Made by a program: the position numbers and the translations under genes
NCBI GenBank assembly: GCA_009783055.1
Contig: WRHW01000011.1
Coordinates: 1-44,288 of the forward strand
Length of the DNA: 44,288 bases
Direction: 5' to 3'
From: Holophagaceae bacterium
Lineage (GTDB): Bacteria; Acidobacteriota; Holophagae; Holophagales; Holophagaceae
Part shown: one piece after another, positions 7,965-16,038 of the stretch
Layout of the letters: each line of letters opens with the position of its first letter
How positions within the stretch are numbered: the first letter of the stretch is position 1
The notes under the pieces: generated by a model
Databases searched by the model: none
The model's input: only the letters and a program-made list of their open reading frames with translations
What the model was told of the DNA's origin: nothing

Positions 7965-8000
7965 GAGCTTTTGCAAAACTGGTAGTTTTGCAAAAGGCTC
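7965..8000 (-). terminator. Strong hairpin at the end of the DUF4143 ATPase gene
   Basis: The arms at 7965-7979 (GAGCTTTTGCAAAAC) and 7985-8000 (GTTTTGCAAAAGGCTC) are complementary over 15 bp with one bulged G. The hairpin starts 2 nt after the ATPase stop codon. It has no external T-run, so it may be a weak terminator or a 3'-end stabiliser. Confidence 0.55.
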
Positions 8001-8001
8001 A

Positions 8002-9309
8002 TTACATCAACTCTTTAGCCATATAGGCAAGGTAGAGCGGGATATTTGTATATCCCTGACAAATCGAATATTTGTTTTTGGAAAATTGAATGGCCTTATT
8101 AGGCGAATATCTGTTCAAATAATTTTTGAAGCTAACAGCCCTTGTCTGCTCACCACCCTTTACTTCAATCGGAACTATATCCATTCCACATTGGACAAGA
8201 AAATCTATTTCCCCATAGCTACTCGTAACAAAATATCTAGGCCCAACATCAAAAGAATCTCGTATTTGTTGCAGGATATAATTTTCTGTCAACGCACCTT
8301 TAAATTGGTAGTCAGATTTAAGAAGAATTGCCTCGTTGCTTATCCCTGCCATGTTTTTTAGCAGTCCCACATCGAACAAAAAGAGTTTGAAATGGTTTGG
8401 TTGATCAAAGGCAACCAAAGGATGCTCCGGCTTGCAAACATTATTAGCACGGATAACCATCCCAGCAGAAACGAGCCACTCAATTGCTGTCTCAAATTCT
8501 CTTGCCCTTGCCCCTTCCTTGGCGCACCCATAGACAAATTTTTCGTTTGCCTTAGCAAGTTGGGAAACAATACTTCGAAAGACCAGCAATATTCTTCCAC
8601 TATTAACTTTGCCATTATGCTTAGAAAAATCATTTTCATACAGGCAAACAAGCTCGGATTGTAGCTCTCTGATTTTCTGAGGGTCTTTGGTATTTACCCA
8701 TGTAGCCACACATTCGGGCATACCCCCAATTATCAGGTAGTAGTTGTATGCCTCAGTAAGCCTGTTATGAAAAAATGATTCTATTACCGCGCCACGCTTT
8801 AGAGTAGAGCAGTAATCTAGTAGTGGCTTATCAGTCGCCTCCAAAAACTCATCAAAGGTGAGTGGACGGACATTCAGGATATTCACCTTGCCCACAGGAT
8901 AGGATTTAGGTTGGGCTAATAGAGTGCCAAGCATGCTACCGGCAGATACAACATGGTACTCACGCACCTTTTCACAAAAATACTTGAGGCTATTAAGTGC
9001 CGCAGGGCATTCCTGAACCTCATCCAAAATTATCAAGTGGCGTTCCGGAAATATTTTCATACCTCTCATAAGCCCCAGCAACTCGATAATCCGTAGCGGA
9101 TCCTTGTTGTTTTCAAATATAGAGCTTAAATTGCCCTCCTCGTCGAAGTTAAAGTAAAAGGCAGACTCATAGCATTGACTTCCAAATTCCTTCATTAGCC
9201 ACGTCTTTCCTGTTTGGCGAGCACCTTGGAGGATCAGTGGCTTACGGCTGGAGGATGTTTTCCAGTTTTCGAGTACTTTCAGGGCGTTTCTTTTCACATT
9301 TTTACCCAT
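8002..9309 (-). CDS. AAA_14 / DUF4143 ATPase
   Basis: The protein has 435 residues: an N-terminal AAA_14 ATPase (Walker A GARQTGKT at 29-36; Walker B HLIILDEVQ near 91-99; sensor segment YHVVSAGSMLG) and a C-terminal DUF4143 region (about 210-400) with the PD-(D/E)XK-like signature YGEIDFLVQCGMDIVPIEVK. Proteins of this type are widespread in anaerobes and environmental bacteria, often in many copies. Their function is not firmly known; DNA-associated or toxin-antitoxin-like roles have been suggested. The ATG has no clear Shine-Dalgarno sequence. It is a single-gene unit flanked by structured DNA on both sides (hairpins 7965-8000 and 9375-9410), consistent with an accessory, mobile gene. Confidence 0.88.
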   Translation of the reverse strand: MGKNVKRNALKVLENWKTSSSRKPLILQGARQTGKTWLMKEFGSQCYESAFYFNFDEEGNLSSIFENNKDPLRIIELLGLMRGMKIFPERHLIILDEVQECPAALNSLKYFCEKVREYHVVSAGSMLGTLLAQPKSYPVGKVNILNVRPLTFDEFLEATDKPLLDYCSTLKRGAVIESFFHNRLTEAYNYYLIIGGMPECVATWVNTKDPQKIRELQSELVCLYENDFSKHNGKVNSGRILLVFRSIVSQLAKANEKFVYGCAKEGARAREFETAIEWLVSAGMVIRANNVCKPEHPLVAFDQPNHFKLFLFDVGLLKNMAGISNEAILLKSDYQFKGALTENYILQQIRDSFDVGPRYFVTSSYGEIDFLVQCGMDIVPIEVKGGEQTRAVSFKNYLNRYSPNKAIQFSKNKYSICQGYTNIPLYLAYMAKELM

Positions 9310-9374
9310 ATTAGAACAATAGTATTACACATATTTAAGGTAATGGGTATAGGGACTTGACTTTTTTTCGCCCA

Positions 9375-9410
9375 TATAGCGGTTCAACTACAAAAAGTTG
9401 AATCGCTATA
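9375..9410. repeat. Long perfect hairpin in the intergenic region
   Basis: The left arm TATAGCGGTTCAACT (9375-9389) pairs with AGTTGAATCGCTATA (9396-9410): 15 bp with a single G-T wobble and a 6-nt loop. It has no T-run, and the flanking genes diverge from it, so it is not an obvious terminator of either. Confidence 0.75.
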
Positions 9411-9543
9411 CGACCGGCCTGTTCAATACGCTACAGGAAACGGCCTTATCTATATATCAGTAACCACTCTCAGTATTATTTCATAATTTGCAGTCATTAA
9501 GCAGGATACGGCGGATGTGAAGGCACAGACGAGAAACTGGATT

Positions 9544-9573
9544 TTGAAATTACCTCTACTGATAGAATATAAT
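9544..9573 (+). promoter_or_regulatory. Sigma70-like promoter of the AtuA-fumarase operon
   Basis: TTGAAA at 9544-9549, an 18-nt spacer and a perfect TATAAT at 9568-9573. Initiation near 9580 would give a leader of about 74 nt before the AtuA-family start at 9654. Confidence 0.65.
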
Positions 9574-9653
9574 ATTAACTTATACAAAGTTGCTCGAACT
9601 TGGGTGCTTGTATTTGTGGCCATTTCTGAACTTTGTCTGAACTAGGAGAAATG

Positions 9654-11021
9654 ATGAAACCTTTCAAGGTCCTTTCACCCACTGCTATCTTGGGCTATGG
9701 CTTTCCTGAAGCCAGTTTCCTTAAAGGAATGGAAGAAAAACCGGACTTAATTGCGGTCGATGCTGGCTCTACAGACCCCGGCCCATATTACCTTGGGAGT
9801 GGTAAGAGCTTTACTGATAGGGTTGGGGTTAAGCGAGACTTGCGCTATATGATTACATACGGAATCAAAAACAAAATTCCTGTGGTTATTGGTAGTGCAG
9901 GTGGTTCTGGTGCCAGACCTCATGTTGAGTGGTGCAGACAGATAATTGAGGAAATCGCTCTTGAAGAAAAACTATCTTTTCGCATGGGCATTGCCTATGC
10001 CGACATTGAAAAATCTGTGGTAATAAAGGCGATTGATGCTGGTCAGGTAACTCCTCTGGATGACCTGCCAATGCCGACCCCGGAAGAGGTCAACTCTTGC
10101 CCCTATGTTGTGGCTCAGATGGGTATAGAGCCTATCCAGGCATTGCTAACCGAGGGCGTGGATGTGGTTTTAGCTGGCCGTGCATACGACCCTGTATGCT
10201 TTTCTGCCTTGCCTATAATGAAGGGCTATGATGTGGCTCTGGCCACCCACATGGGAAAAATTATCGAATGTGCCGCCATTGCGGCAACGCCTGGCTCTGG
10301 TGCGGATGCTGTTTTGGGCATCCTCTACGAGGATTATTTTGTGCTAAAGGCGTTGAATCCAATTAGGAAATTTACCGAGCTATCTGCCGCCGCCCATTCA
10401 CTCTACGAAAAGAGCGATCCCTATCATCTCCCTGGGCCGGGCGGAACCCTCGATTTGTCTAATGTCACCTTTACTGAGCTTGCTACAGGGGAGGTTGAGG
10501 TGCGGGGGACTACCATAACTCCAACAAACCCCTATCGCATAAAGCTAGAAGGCTCTAGCCCCGTTGGGTTTCGTACCATTTCGATTGCTGGTACCCATGA
10601 CCCAATAATGATAGCTTCACTAGATAATATCCTCACTGAAGTGAAGGCTAGGGTTGATGACTTGCTATCAAAGGAAAATGTGGAGGCAAGGGTATATTTC
10701 CATGTCTATGGCAAGCATGGAGTAATGGGAGATTTGGAAAAGGGCAACTATCCAGACCCACATGAAGCAGGAATACTCATCGAGGTTTTGGCTCCTACAC
10801 AGGAGGCCGCTGATACGGTTTGCTCCATCACACGCTCCACTCTGTTGCACTATGGGTATGAAGGCCGCATAGCCACTGCAGGAAATCTGGCTTTTCCCTT
10901 TAGCCCTTCAGACATACGCATGGGGCAATGCTTTCAATTTACCCTATATCACTTAATGGACGCTCCTGACCCGTCTGCGCCATTCAATCGTGAAATTGTG
11001 ACTATCGGAGGTGCAATATGA
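9654..11021 (+). CDS. AtuA-family (DUF1446) protein
   Basis: The protein has 455 residues from the ATG at 9654. ATG 9651 is the alternative; AGGAG at 9644-9648 is 5 nt from 9654 and only 2 nt from 9651. It covers the acyclic terpene utilisation AtuA family: N-terminal YGFPEASFLKG and VDAGSTDPGPYYLGSG, then SAGGSGARPHVEW, VLAGRAYDPVCFSAL, and the Gly-rich PYHLPGPGGTLDLSN. AtuA of Pseudomonas lies in a citronellol/geraniol catabolic cluster, but the biochemical role of the family is not settled. Here its stop overlaps the DUF4387 start (ATGA), and class I fumarase-like subunits follow. That context suggests catabolism of a hydroxy or unsaturated di-/tricarboxylate or acyl-CoA-linked acid rather than terpenes (inference). 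Confidence 0.88.
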   Translation: MKPFKVLSPTAILGYGFPEASFLKGMEEKPDLIAVDAGSTDPGPYYLGSGKSFTDRVGVKRDLRYMITYGIKNKIPVVIGSAGGSGARPHVEWCRQIIEEIALEEKLSFRMGIAYADIEKSVVIKAIDAGQVTPLDDLPMPTPEEVNSCPYVVAQMGIEPIQALLTEGVDVVLAGRAYDPVCFSALPIMKGYDVALATHMGKIIECAAIAATPGSGADAVLGILYEDYFVLKALNPIRKFTELSAAAHSLYEKSDPYHLPGPGGTLDLSNVTFTELATGEVEVRGTTITPTNPYRIKLEGSSPVGFRTISIAGTHDPIMIASLDNILTEVKARVDDLLSKENVEARVYFHVYGKHGVMGDLEKGNYPDPHEAGILIEVLAPTQEAADTVCSITRSTLLHYGYEGRIATAGNLAFPFSPSDIRMGQCFQFTLYHLMDAPDPSAPFNREIVTIGGAI

Positions 11022-11332
11022 AAAACCTGCGGGAAATTGCAAGAGTTATCAGAAGCAAGAACTCCAGCCCGATGAAGCTAACTCTGGATATTATCTTTAA
11101 AGATCGCCCGACATTTGAAGAAGTCAAAAAGAAAAATTTAATCAGCAAGGCGGTTATAGCAAAGGCATACCAGTTGCCCGAATCTCAAATTGAAAAGGTA
11201 ATTTACTTCGATCCTGCTCTTGCAGTTAAGATCGGTATGAATAGGCTCACTAGGTCAGGCTCACCCGGCGACACGGACGTGTATGGCGCACAGCAACACG
11301 CGCCTCTGCTGGGGATAGAGTTGGATGTTTGA
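11018..11332 (+). CDS. DUF4387 protein
   Basis: The protein has 104 residues matching DUF4387: an N-terminal LREIARVIRSKNSSPMKLTLD, a central helical AKAYQLPESQIEKVIYFDPA, and a C-terminal SGSPGDTDVYGAQQHAPLL. The ATG overlaps the AtuA stop by 4 nt (ATGA), with GGAGG in the 3' end of the upstream gene, so translation is coupled. DUF4387 is frequently adjacent to or fused with AtuA-family proteins, so the two probably form one functional unit; the activity is unknown. Confidence 0.85.
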   Translation: MKNLREIARVIRSKNSSPMKLTLDIIFKDRPTFEEVKKKNLISKAVIAKAYQLPESQIEKVIYFDPALAVKIGMNRLTRSGSPGDTDVYGAQQHAPLLGIELDV

Positions 11333-11366
11333 TTTTAAGTTGCAGTTGCCATTGAGGTAGACTCAC

Positions 11367-12338
11367 ATGACCCAGATGCCCATCAAGGACAACCTCACTA
11401 GGTCGATATACTATGCCCCTCGTGGGCGATTCCGAATGTTTACTCTTGGTAGCGAGCTATCACGTCTATACTTGCACCCTACCGATCTTTTGATAGGTAT
11501 TATTGGTGCTCCGGGGGCAGGGAAGTCTACGCTGATTAGGGGGCTATTTCCAGGGCTAGAACTGACCAATGACGATGACGGCATCAATAAGCGCACTAGC
11601 GACATCTTTGACTTTGACCCCAATGATTTTTTTGCGGGGCATACCTTTCACCTAGATGTTCACTTTGAGCTGGCCTTCCATCAGCAACACCACATAGTTG
11701 AAGCCATCCGCACTGCTCTGATGGCCAAAAAGAGGGTGGTGGTAGAACATTTCGACCTCGTTTACAGGCAATTGGGGTTTAATGCTCAAATTATTTTTGG
11801 CATAGGCGAGGAGGTAAGGGTTTATCGACCAAGCATCTTTGGGCCTTCTCCACTAAAGATACAGGAGCGGGCGGCTAAAAACCTAAAGTACCGCCTTATG
11901 GCACATACAGCGGAAGACTTAGTGGGTAAGGTACTTTCAGATTGTTATGGTTTAAAGCAAAAGCAACTACATTCGGATGTAAAACATGGTTTTATTATTG
12001 GCCTTGAGGACAAGCCAGACATAGATATTTATAAACTTCAGGAACAAGTTCTGGAGATAATATCGCAGGGGCTTCCAGTCTCTGCGGGTAAGGGTGACTA
12101 TGTGATGCTTGGGGATGACCCCTTTTATTGCACTGGCAAGCGTATCCATGTAAAAAATACAAACCAGATAGAAAATTTCCGTATGCTAAAGGAGTACAGG
12201 TTAGACCCAATCTCAGGTAAATATTTATTGGTAGGAGTAGTAGGCGAGGAGCCAATTGAAGTTTTTGATGAACACCCCCCAATCCAGATCGAGTCAACCG
12301 CTCTTGAGAGCGTCCTTAATAACCCTCCCAAAAACTAA
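11367..12338 (+). CDS. P-loop NTPase fused to an alanyl-tRNA-synthetase SAD-like domain
   Basis: The protein has 323 residues. An N-terminal P-loop domain carries Walker A GAPGAGKST (47-55) and a downstream acidic segment TNDDDGINKR (67-76). The C-terminal part resembles the second additional (editing) domain of alanyl-tRNA synthetase and AlaX: YRLMAHTAEDLVGKVL (175-190) in the place of the HxxxH helix, HSDVKHGF (202-209), and CTGKRIHVKNTNQIENF (255-271), which parallels the family's C-G-G-T-H-V..T..I..F strand with C255 and H261 as candidate metal ligands. The second His of HxxxH is replaced by Asp184. GAGG about 10 nt upstream supports the ATG. It lies mid-operon between DUF4387 and the fumarase alpha subunit. 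The substrate is unknown; a nucleotide-dependent accessory or trans-editing role is speculation. Confidence 0.72.
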   Translation: MTQMPIKDNLTRSIYYAPRGRFRMFTLGSELSRLYLHPTDLLIGIIGAPGAGKSTLIRGLFPGLELTNDDDGINKRTSDIFDFDPNDFFAGHTFHLDVHFELAFHQQHHIVEAIRTALMAKKRVVVEHFDLVYRQLGFNAQIIFGIGEEVRVYRPSIFGPSPLKIQERAAKNLKYRLMAHTAEDLVGKVLSDCYGLKQKQLHSDVKHGFIIGLEDKPDIDIYKLQEQVLEIISQGLPVSAGKGDYVMLGDDPFYCTGKRIHVKNTNQIENFRMLKEYRLDPISGKYLLVGVVGEEPIEVFDEHPPIQIESTALESVLNNPPKN

Positions 12339-12351
12339 TAGGTGAACAAAC

Positions 12352-13197
12352 ATGAGAGAAATTAGCAAAGAAAAAATTGTGGAGAGCGTTTCTGCTCTCT
12401 GCCTAAAAGCGGCCTTTGAGTTGCCTGATGACATGCGAAAGGCACTTGGCAAGGCAGTAGAGGCAGAACCTTCGCCCCTAGGGCAGTCCATGCTAAAGCA
12501 GTTAGTGGAAAATTATTCCATCGCTGAAACTAAGAGGATGCCCATTTGCCAGGATACAGGCGTGGCGGTGTTTTTTGTGGAGATGGGTTGCGAACTTTGT
12601 ATAACAGGTGGCACTATCTATGAAGCACTTAGAACGGCGGTTGCGAATGGCTGGAAAGAGGGTTACTTGCGAATGAGCATAGTTGAAGACCCACTTTTTA
12701 CCCGGAAAAATACTGGCACTAATGGCCCGCCGATTGTCCATGTTACTCAGGTTCCGGGAGACAAACTAAAAATCACCATAGCACCAAAGGGCGGTGGTTC
12801 TGAAAACATGAGCCGTTTGGTGATGCTAAAGCCAACCGTTGGTGCTCCCGTGGTGGCTGACTTTGTCGTTGAGACGGTGACTCTGGCTGGTGGCAACCCT
12901 TGCCCCCCAATAGTTGTTGGTGTGGGCATTGGCGGCAACTTTGAAATGGCTCCAATTCTGGCCAAAAAAGCACTCCTGCGACACTTGGGCGACCCAAATC
13001 CCGATCCCAAGTACGCTGAATTTGAAAAAATGTTGCTGGATAGGATCAATGCTACTGGAATAGGTCCACAGGGTTTAGGCGGGCGCACCACTGCTATGGC
13101 CGTCCACATCGAACACCATCCATGCCACATGGCTAGCCTTCCCGTAGCCGTAAATCTAAACTGCCACGCCGCCAGACACGCCAGCTTGGAACTATAA
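12352..13197 (+). CDS. Class I Fe-S hydro-lyase alpha subunit (fumarase / L-tartrate dehydratase / mesaconase type)
   Basis: The protein has 281 residues, the standard size of the separate alpha subunit of heteromeric class I fumarases. The [4Fe-4S] ligand candidates are C66 (PICQDTG), C184 (GNPCPPIVVG) and C271 (NLNCHAARH). PKGGGSENMSRLVMLKPTVG (145-164) is the signature of this family. The enzyme reversibly hydrates or dehydrates a dicarboxylate (fumarate/malate, tartrate/oxaloacetate or mesaconate/citramalate); sequence alone does not decide between them. AGGTG lies 7 nt before the ATG. The beta subunit follows after 9 nt. Placement behind AtuA and DUF4387 genes argues against a housekeeping TCA role and for a dedicated catabolic hydro-lyase. 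Confidence 0.9.
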   Translation: MREISKEKIVESVSALCLKAAFELPDDMRKALGKAVEAEPSPLGQSMLKQLVENYSIAETKRMPICQDTGVAVFFVEMGCELCITGGTIYEALRTAVANGWKEGYLRMSIVEDPLFTRKNTGTNGPPIVHVTQVPGDKLKITIAPKGGGSENMSRLVMLKPTVGAPVVADFVVETVTLAGGNPCPPIVVGVGIGGNFEMAPILAKKALLRHLGDPNPDPKYAEFEKMLLDRINATGIGPQGLGGRTTAMAVHIEHHPCHMASLPVAVNLNCHAARHASLEL

Positions 13198-13206
13198 GGA
13201 GATAAC

Positions 13207-13764
13207 ATGAACATACGCAAAATCCAGACTCCGCTAACTCCTGAAGTGGTTTCTAGCCTTTCGGTGGGCGATGAAATCCGCCTCAGCGGGACGATATATA
13301 CTGCCAGAGATCAAGCGCACAGAAGAATATGCGCCCTAATTGATGAAGGGGCAGAATTGCCTATGGATATCAATGGTGCCGTAATCTATTTCGCTGGCCC
13401 TACCCCAACTCCACCTGATAAGCCCGTTGGTAGCGCAGGCCCAACAACTGCTTATCGTATGGATGCCTTTTCTCCAAAGGTCATTAAGGCAGGGCTTAGG
13501 GGTATGATAGGCAAGGGTAATCGCTCGCCTGAGGTAATCGAGGCAATGAAGACATACGGTGCAGTTTATTTTGCCGCCACCGGCGGTGCTGGCGCATTGA
13601 TTGCACAGTGTATAAAGAAATCTACCTGCATTGCCTACGAAGAACTCGGCCCTGAAGCTATTTATAAAATGGAGGTTGAGGACTTCCCCATGCTTGTTGC
13701 CATTGACTCTAGGGGTGGAAATCTTTATATTACTGGCCCGGAGAAGTACAGGGAAAGAACTTGA
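13207..13764 (+). CDS. Class I Fe-S hydro-lyase beta subunit
   Basis: The protein has 185 residues, the swivelling C-terminal domain of class I fumarases as a separate chain. Typical motifs: LRLSGTIYTARDQAHRR-like segment (residues about 26-40), IYFAGPTPTPPDKPVGSAGP, the substrate-contact stretch GMIGKGNRSPEV, and AATGGAGALIAQCIK. AAGGAGATAAC gives a strong ribosome binding site. It completes the enzyme with the alpha subunit upstream. The nuclease gene of the restriction-modification pair starts 52 nt after its stop. Confidence 0.92.
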   Translation: MNIRKIQTPLTPEVVSSLSVGDEIRLSGTIYTARDQAHRRICALIDEGAELPMDINGAVIYFAGPTPTPPDKPVGSAGPTTAYRMDAFSPKVIKAGLRGMIGKGNRSPEVIEAMKTYGAVYFAATGGAGALIAQCIKKSTCIAYEELGPEAIYKMEVEDFPMLVAIDSRGGNLYITGPEKYRERT

Positions 13765-13815
13765 TAAAAATCTGCTACAGAAACACATTGCTGAAATGTT
13801 GCCCAAAGGGAGGCC

Positions 13816-14703
13816 ATGAGAAAAACAAACTCAAATAACAGAATGTATTTTTCGGACTACAGGCAAGATGCCCACAACTGGATTACTCTTGCCACGGGTG
13901 AATATTATCCTGACATACTTGAGAATGCATGTGATCTGTATAAACCAGTGCTTGTTCTATTTGGTCAGATTTTGAGACAAAGCGAAACATCAGCCCGGCT
14001 TTTTACTGAGCTATCAAAAATAACCGATAGCTGGATGAGAATCCAATTGGCAAGAGTATTTAGAAAATATGTAAGCCCTGATACGCCTGTAGAAATGCTA
14101 AAAAAAAAGACCATGGCTATATCAATTTGCGAACAATTCGGAAACCGTTTTCGCCCAATCAACGAAGTCCAAGAGGCATTTTGCAGTAGGCCGATTCCAG
14201 ATGAGGCTCTGTGCGCCGTACTATGGGAATATAAAGATCGTGGAAAAAAAGGCTATGACCTTACAGAAGTTTTCTTTTCACTAATAAAAAAACAATTTCC
14301 TGATTATGAGATAATTGGCCCAGAACGTGCGGGCAAAGATATTTCATTAGGTTCAGTATTTTCTGGTTATCCAAATCCAAGGAGGCCGGTTGATTTTGTC
14401 ATTGCCAATAGCAAAGGCGTAGTCTTAGCCGTTGGACTGGCAAGATATGATTCTGATCGAGGAGGCTCCCAAGAAGACGATCGCACTGGTGGCTATAAAA
14501 ATTGTGCCGATGAGGTTCTTAGTTATTGTGAGCTAAATAATCTGGCTACAAAAATAATTTTCATTAACGATGGCCCAGGTCTGTTGCTTGGTTCCATGTG
14601 GGCAGATTATTCTGACATTGAACGGCGTTGGGAAAACAAAATAAAAGTGCTGACACTTCGCATGGTTCCTTTTCGATTGAACAGGCATTGGATAGAAAAT
14701 TAG
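13816..14703 (+). CDS. Putative type II restriction endonuclease
   Basis: The protein has 295 residues and I recognise no family firmly. Evidence for a nuclease is its position 9 nt before a DNA methyltransferase gene and the segment PVDFVIANSKG (191-201) followed by GLARYDSDRGG (207-217) and SQEDDRTGGYKN (218-229), which resembles the core of PD-(D/E)XK restriction enzymes with D193 as the first acid. The expected E-x-K doublet is not evident: the second strand reads VVLAVGLAR, so the active site is uncertain or altered. GGGAGG lies immediately (2 nt) before the ATG. Base composition is more A+T-rich than the fumarase genes to the left, consistent with lateral gain of the pair. Confidence 0.6.
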   Translation: MRKTNSNNRMYFSDYRQDAHNWITLATGEYYPDILENACDLYKPVLVLFGQILRQSETSARLFTELSKITDSWMRIQLARVFRKYVSPDTPVEMLKKKTMAISICEQFGNRFRPINEVQEAFCSRPIPDEALCAVLWEYKDRGKKGYDLTEVFFSLIKKQFPDYEIIGPERAGKDISLGSVFSGYPNPRRPVDFVIANSKGVVLAVGLARYDSDRGGSQEDDRTGGYKNCADEVLSYCELNNLATKIIFINDGPGLLLGSMWADYSDIERRWENKIKVLTLRMVPFRLNRHWIEN

Positions 14704-14712
14704 GTATAGTCA

Positions 14713-16038
14713 ATGGCAACAGGTATTCAAAAAACCAGATGGAGCGGAGAATTATTTCCGGATGGTGTGTTGCTTCCATTTTCAAAAAAACTGATGAACA
14801 GAACTGAGCTACATTATCACGGCAAAAAAAGCGTTCAAGAAATATTTGATGGATCTGTCGCTGATACCGAAATTATCTGGAAGTCCAATTCGCTGGATGC
14901 AAACCTGAACACATTATTCTGGGGCAACAATATAGAAATATTGCGAAAACTAATAAAGGATGATAGCGTTTGCAAAAAGGTGCGACTGATATACATTGAC
15001 CCCCCGTATGCTACAAATTCTGTTTTTCAATCGACGCAACAATCCGATGCTTACCAGGATTTGTTGCAGGGCCCATATTATTTGGAATTTATTCGGGAAC
15101 GCCTCGTCCTATTGCGCGAACTTCTTGCAGACGATGGCTCCATTTATATCCATCTCGATGACAACATGGCATTTGAGGTAAAAATCCTTTTGGATGAAGT
15201 TTTCGGCAAGCAAAATTTCCGCAATTGGATTACGAGGAGAAAGTGTAGCACAAAAAACACAACAAAAAATCAATATGGAAATGTCTCCGATTATGTCATG
15301 TTCTATACCAAAGGCCCGGAATATGTATGGAATCGCCCGGTTGATCTTTGGACTGACGAAAAAATTGTAAAAGAGTACCCATGTGTTGATCCCCTAAATG
15401 GTAGGCGTTATAAAAAAGTTCCGATACATGCACCTGGAACAAGGAATGGCGAAACAGGTCAGCCATGGCGTGGCATGCTACCGCCAAGGGGAAAGCACTG
15501 GCAGTACACTCCCATTCGCCTTGACGAAATGGACGCAAATGGAGAAATATATTGGTCTCCATCGAATAATCCTCGTCGAAAAATTTATTTTGACCCTGAA
15601 AGTGGCATCCCAAAACAAGATATCTGGCTCGAATACAGAGATTCAATTAACCAAAATGTAAAAGTAACAGGTTATCCAACAGAAAAAAATTTATGCATGT
15701 TGGAGCTGATAGTGCAGGCATCGTCAAACCCAGGCGATTTAGTGCTTGATTGTTTTTGTGGCTCTGGTACAACCCTTTATGCTGCATACCTACATGAACG
15801 AAATTGGATAGGTATCGACAATAGTTTTGAGGCTATCTGTTGCACACTGAAACGCTTTCATTTGGGTACTCATAGTATGGGAGATTATGTAAAACCAAAC
15901 CAAAAAGAACACTTTACGTTTGAACTGTTGGATCCATCCCACTTTTCTCCTTCTTTATTTCCCCCTTGTCCACTGACTTTAGAAGTCCAAGAAGAATTTA
16001 CGTCTATTGCAGAGGAAAAGCTTTTTCATGTTCATTGA
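14713..16038 (+). CDS. Site-specific DNA methyltransferase (N4/N6, beta class)
   Basis: The protein has 441 residues. The catalytic motif IYIDPPYATN (D96-Y99) precedes the AdoMet-binding motif LVLDCFCGSGTTLYAAYL (about 341-358), the order of beta-class amino-methyltransferases (PF01555; N6-adenine or N4-cytosine). An intervening region of about 200 residues probably carries target recognition. No type III Res helicase or type I HsdS/HsdR gene is adjacent, so with the upstream putative nuclease this looks like a type II system. An AGG about 8 nt upstream serves the ATG. The final 75 nt overlap only a spurious upstream extension of mutS, not the chosen mutS start. Confidence 0.9.
   Translation: MATGIQKTRWSGELFPDGVLLPFSKKLMNRTELHYHGKKSVQEIFDGSVADTEIIWKSNSLDANLNTLFWGNNIEILRKLIKDDSVCKKVRLIYIDPPYATNSVFQSTQQSDAYQDLLQGPYYLEFIRERLVLLRELLADDGSIYIHLDDNMAFEVKILLDEVFGKQNFRNWITRRKCSTKNTTKNQYGNVSDYVMFYTKGPEYVWNRPVDLWTDEKIVKEYPCVDPLNGRRYKKVPIHAPGTRNGETGQPWRGMLPPRGKHWQYTPIRLDEMDANGEIYWSPSNNPRRKIYFDPESGIPKQDIWLEYRDSINQNVKVTGYPTEKNLCMLELIVQASSNPGDLVLDCFCGSGTTLYAAYLHERNWIGIDNSFEAICCTLKRFHLGTHSMGDYVKPNQKEHFTFELLDPSHFSPSLFPPCPLTLEVQEEFTSIAEEKLFHVH

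Larger units (their letters stand above)
9310..9653. other. Divergent intergenic region with hairpin and promoter
   Basis: This stretch separates the leftward DUF4143 ATPase gene from the rightward AtuA operon. It contains the 15-bp hairpin at 9375-9410, a minor CCTGT/ACAGG inverted repeat near 9418-9437, the promoter at 9544-9573 and the AGGAG of the AtuA gene. I see no small gene in it. Confidence 0.6.

Noticed and set aside
8002-9309. The DUF4143 ATPase as a transposase or IstB-like helper
   Set aside because: Walker motifs and the C-terminal EIDFLVQ...IEVK signature match AAA_14/DUF4143. No inverted repeats with a target duplication were seen around it.
13631-13819. A small open frame overlapping the hydro-lyase beta gene
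   Set aside because: It lies in another frame inside a well-supported gene; its ATGA junction with the nuclease start appears coincidental. The beta subunit has normal length, so a frameshift is not needed.
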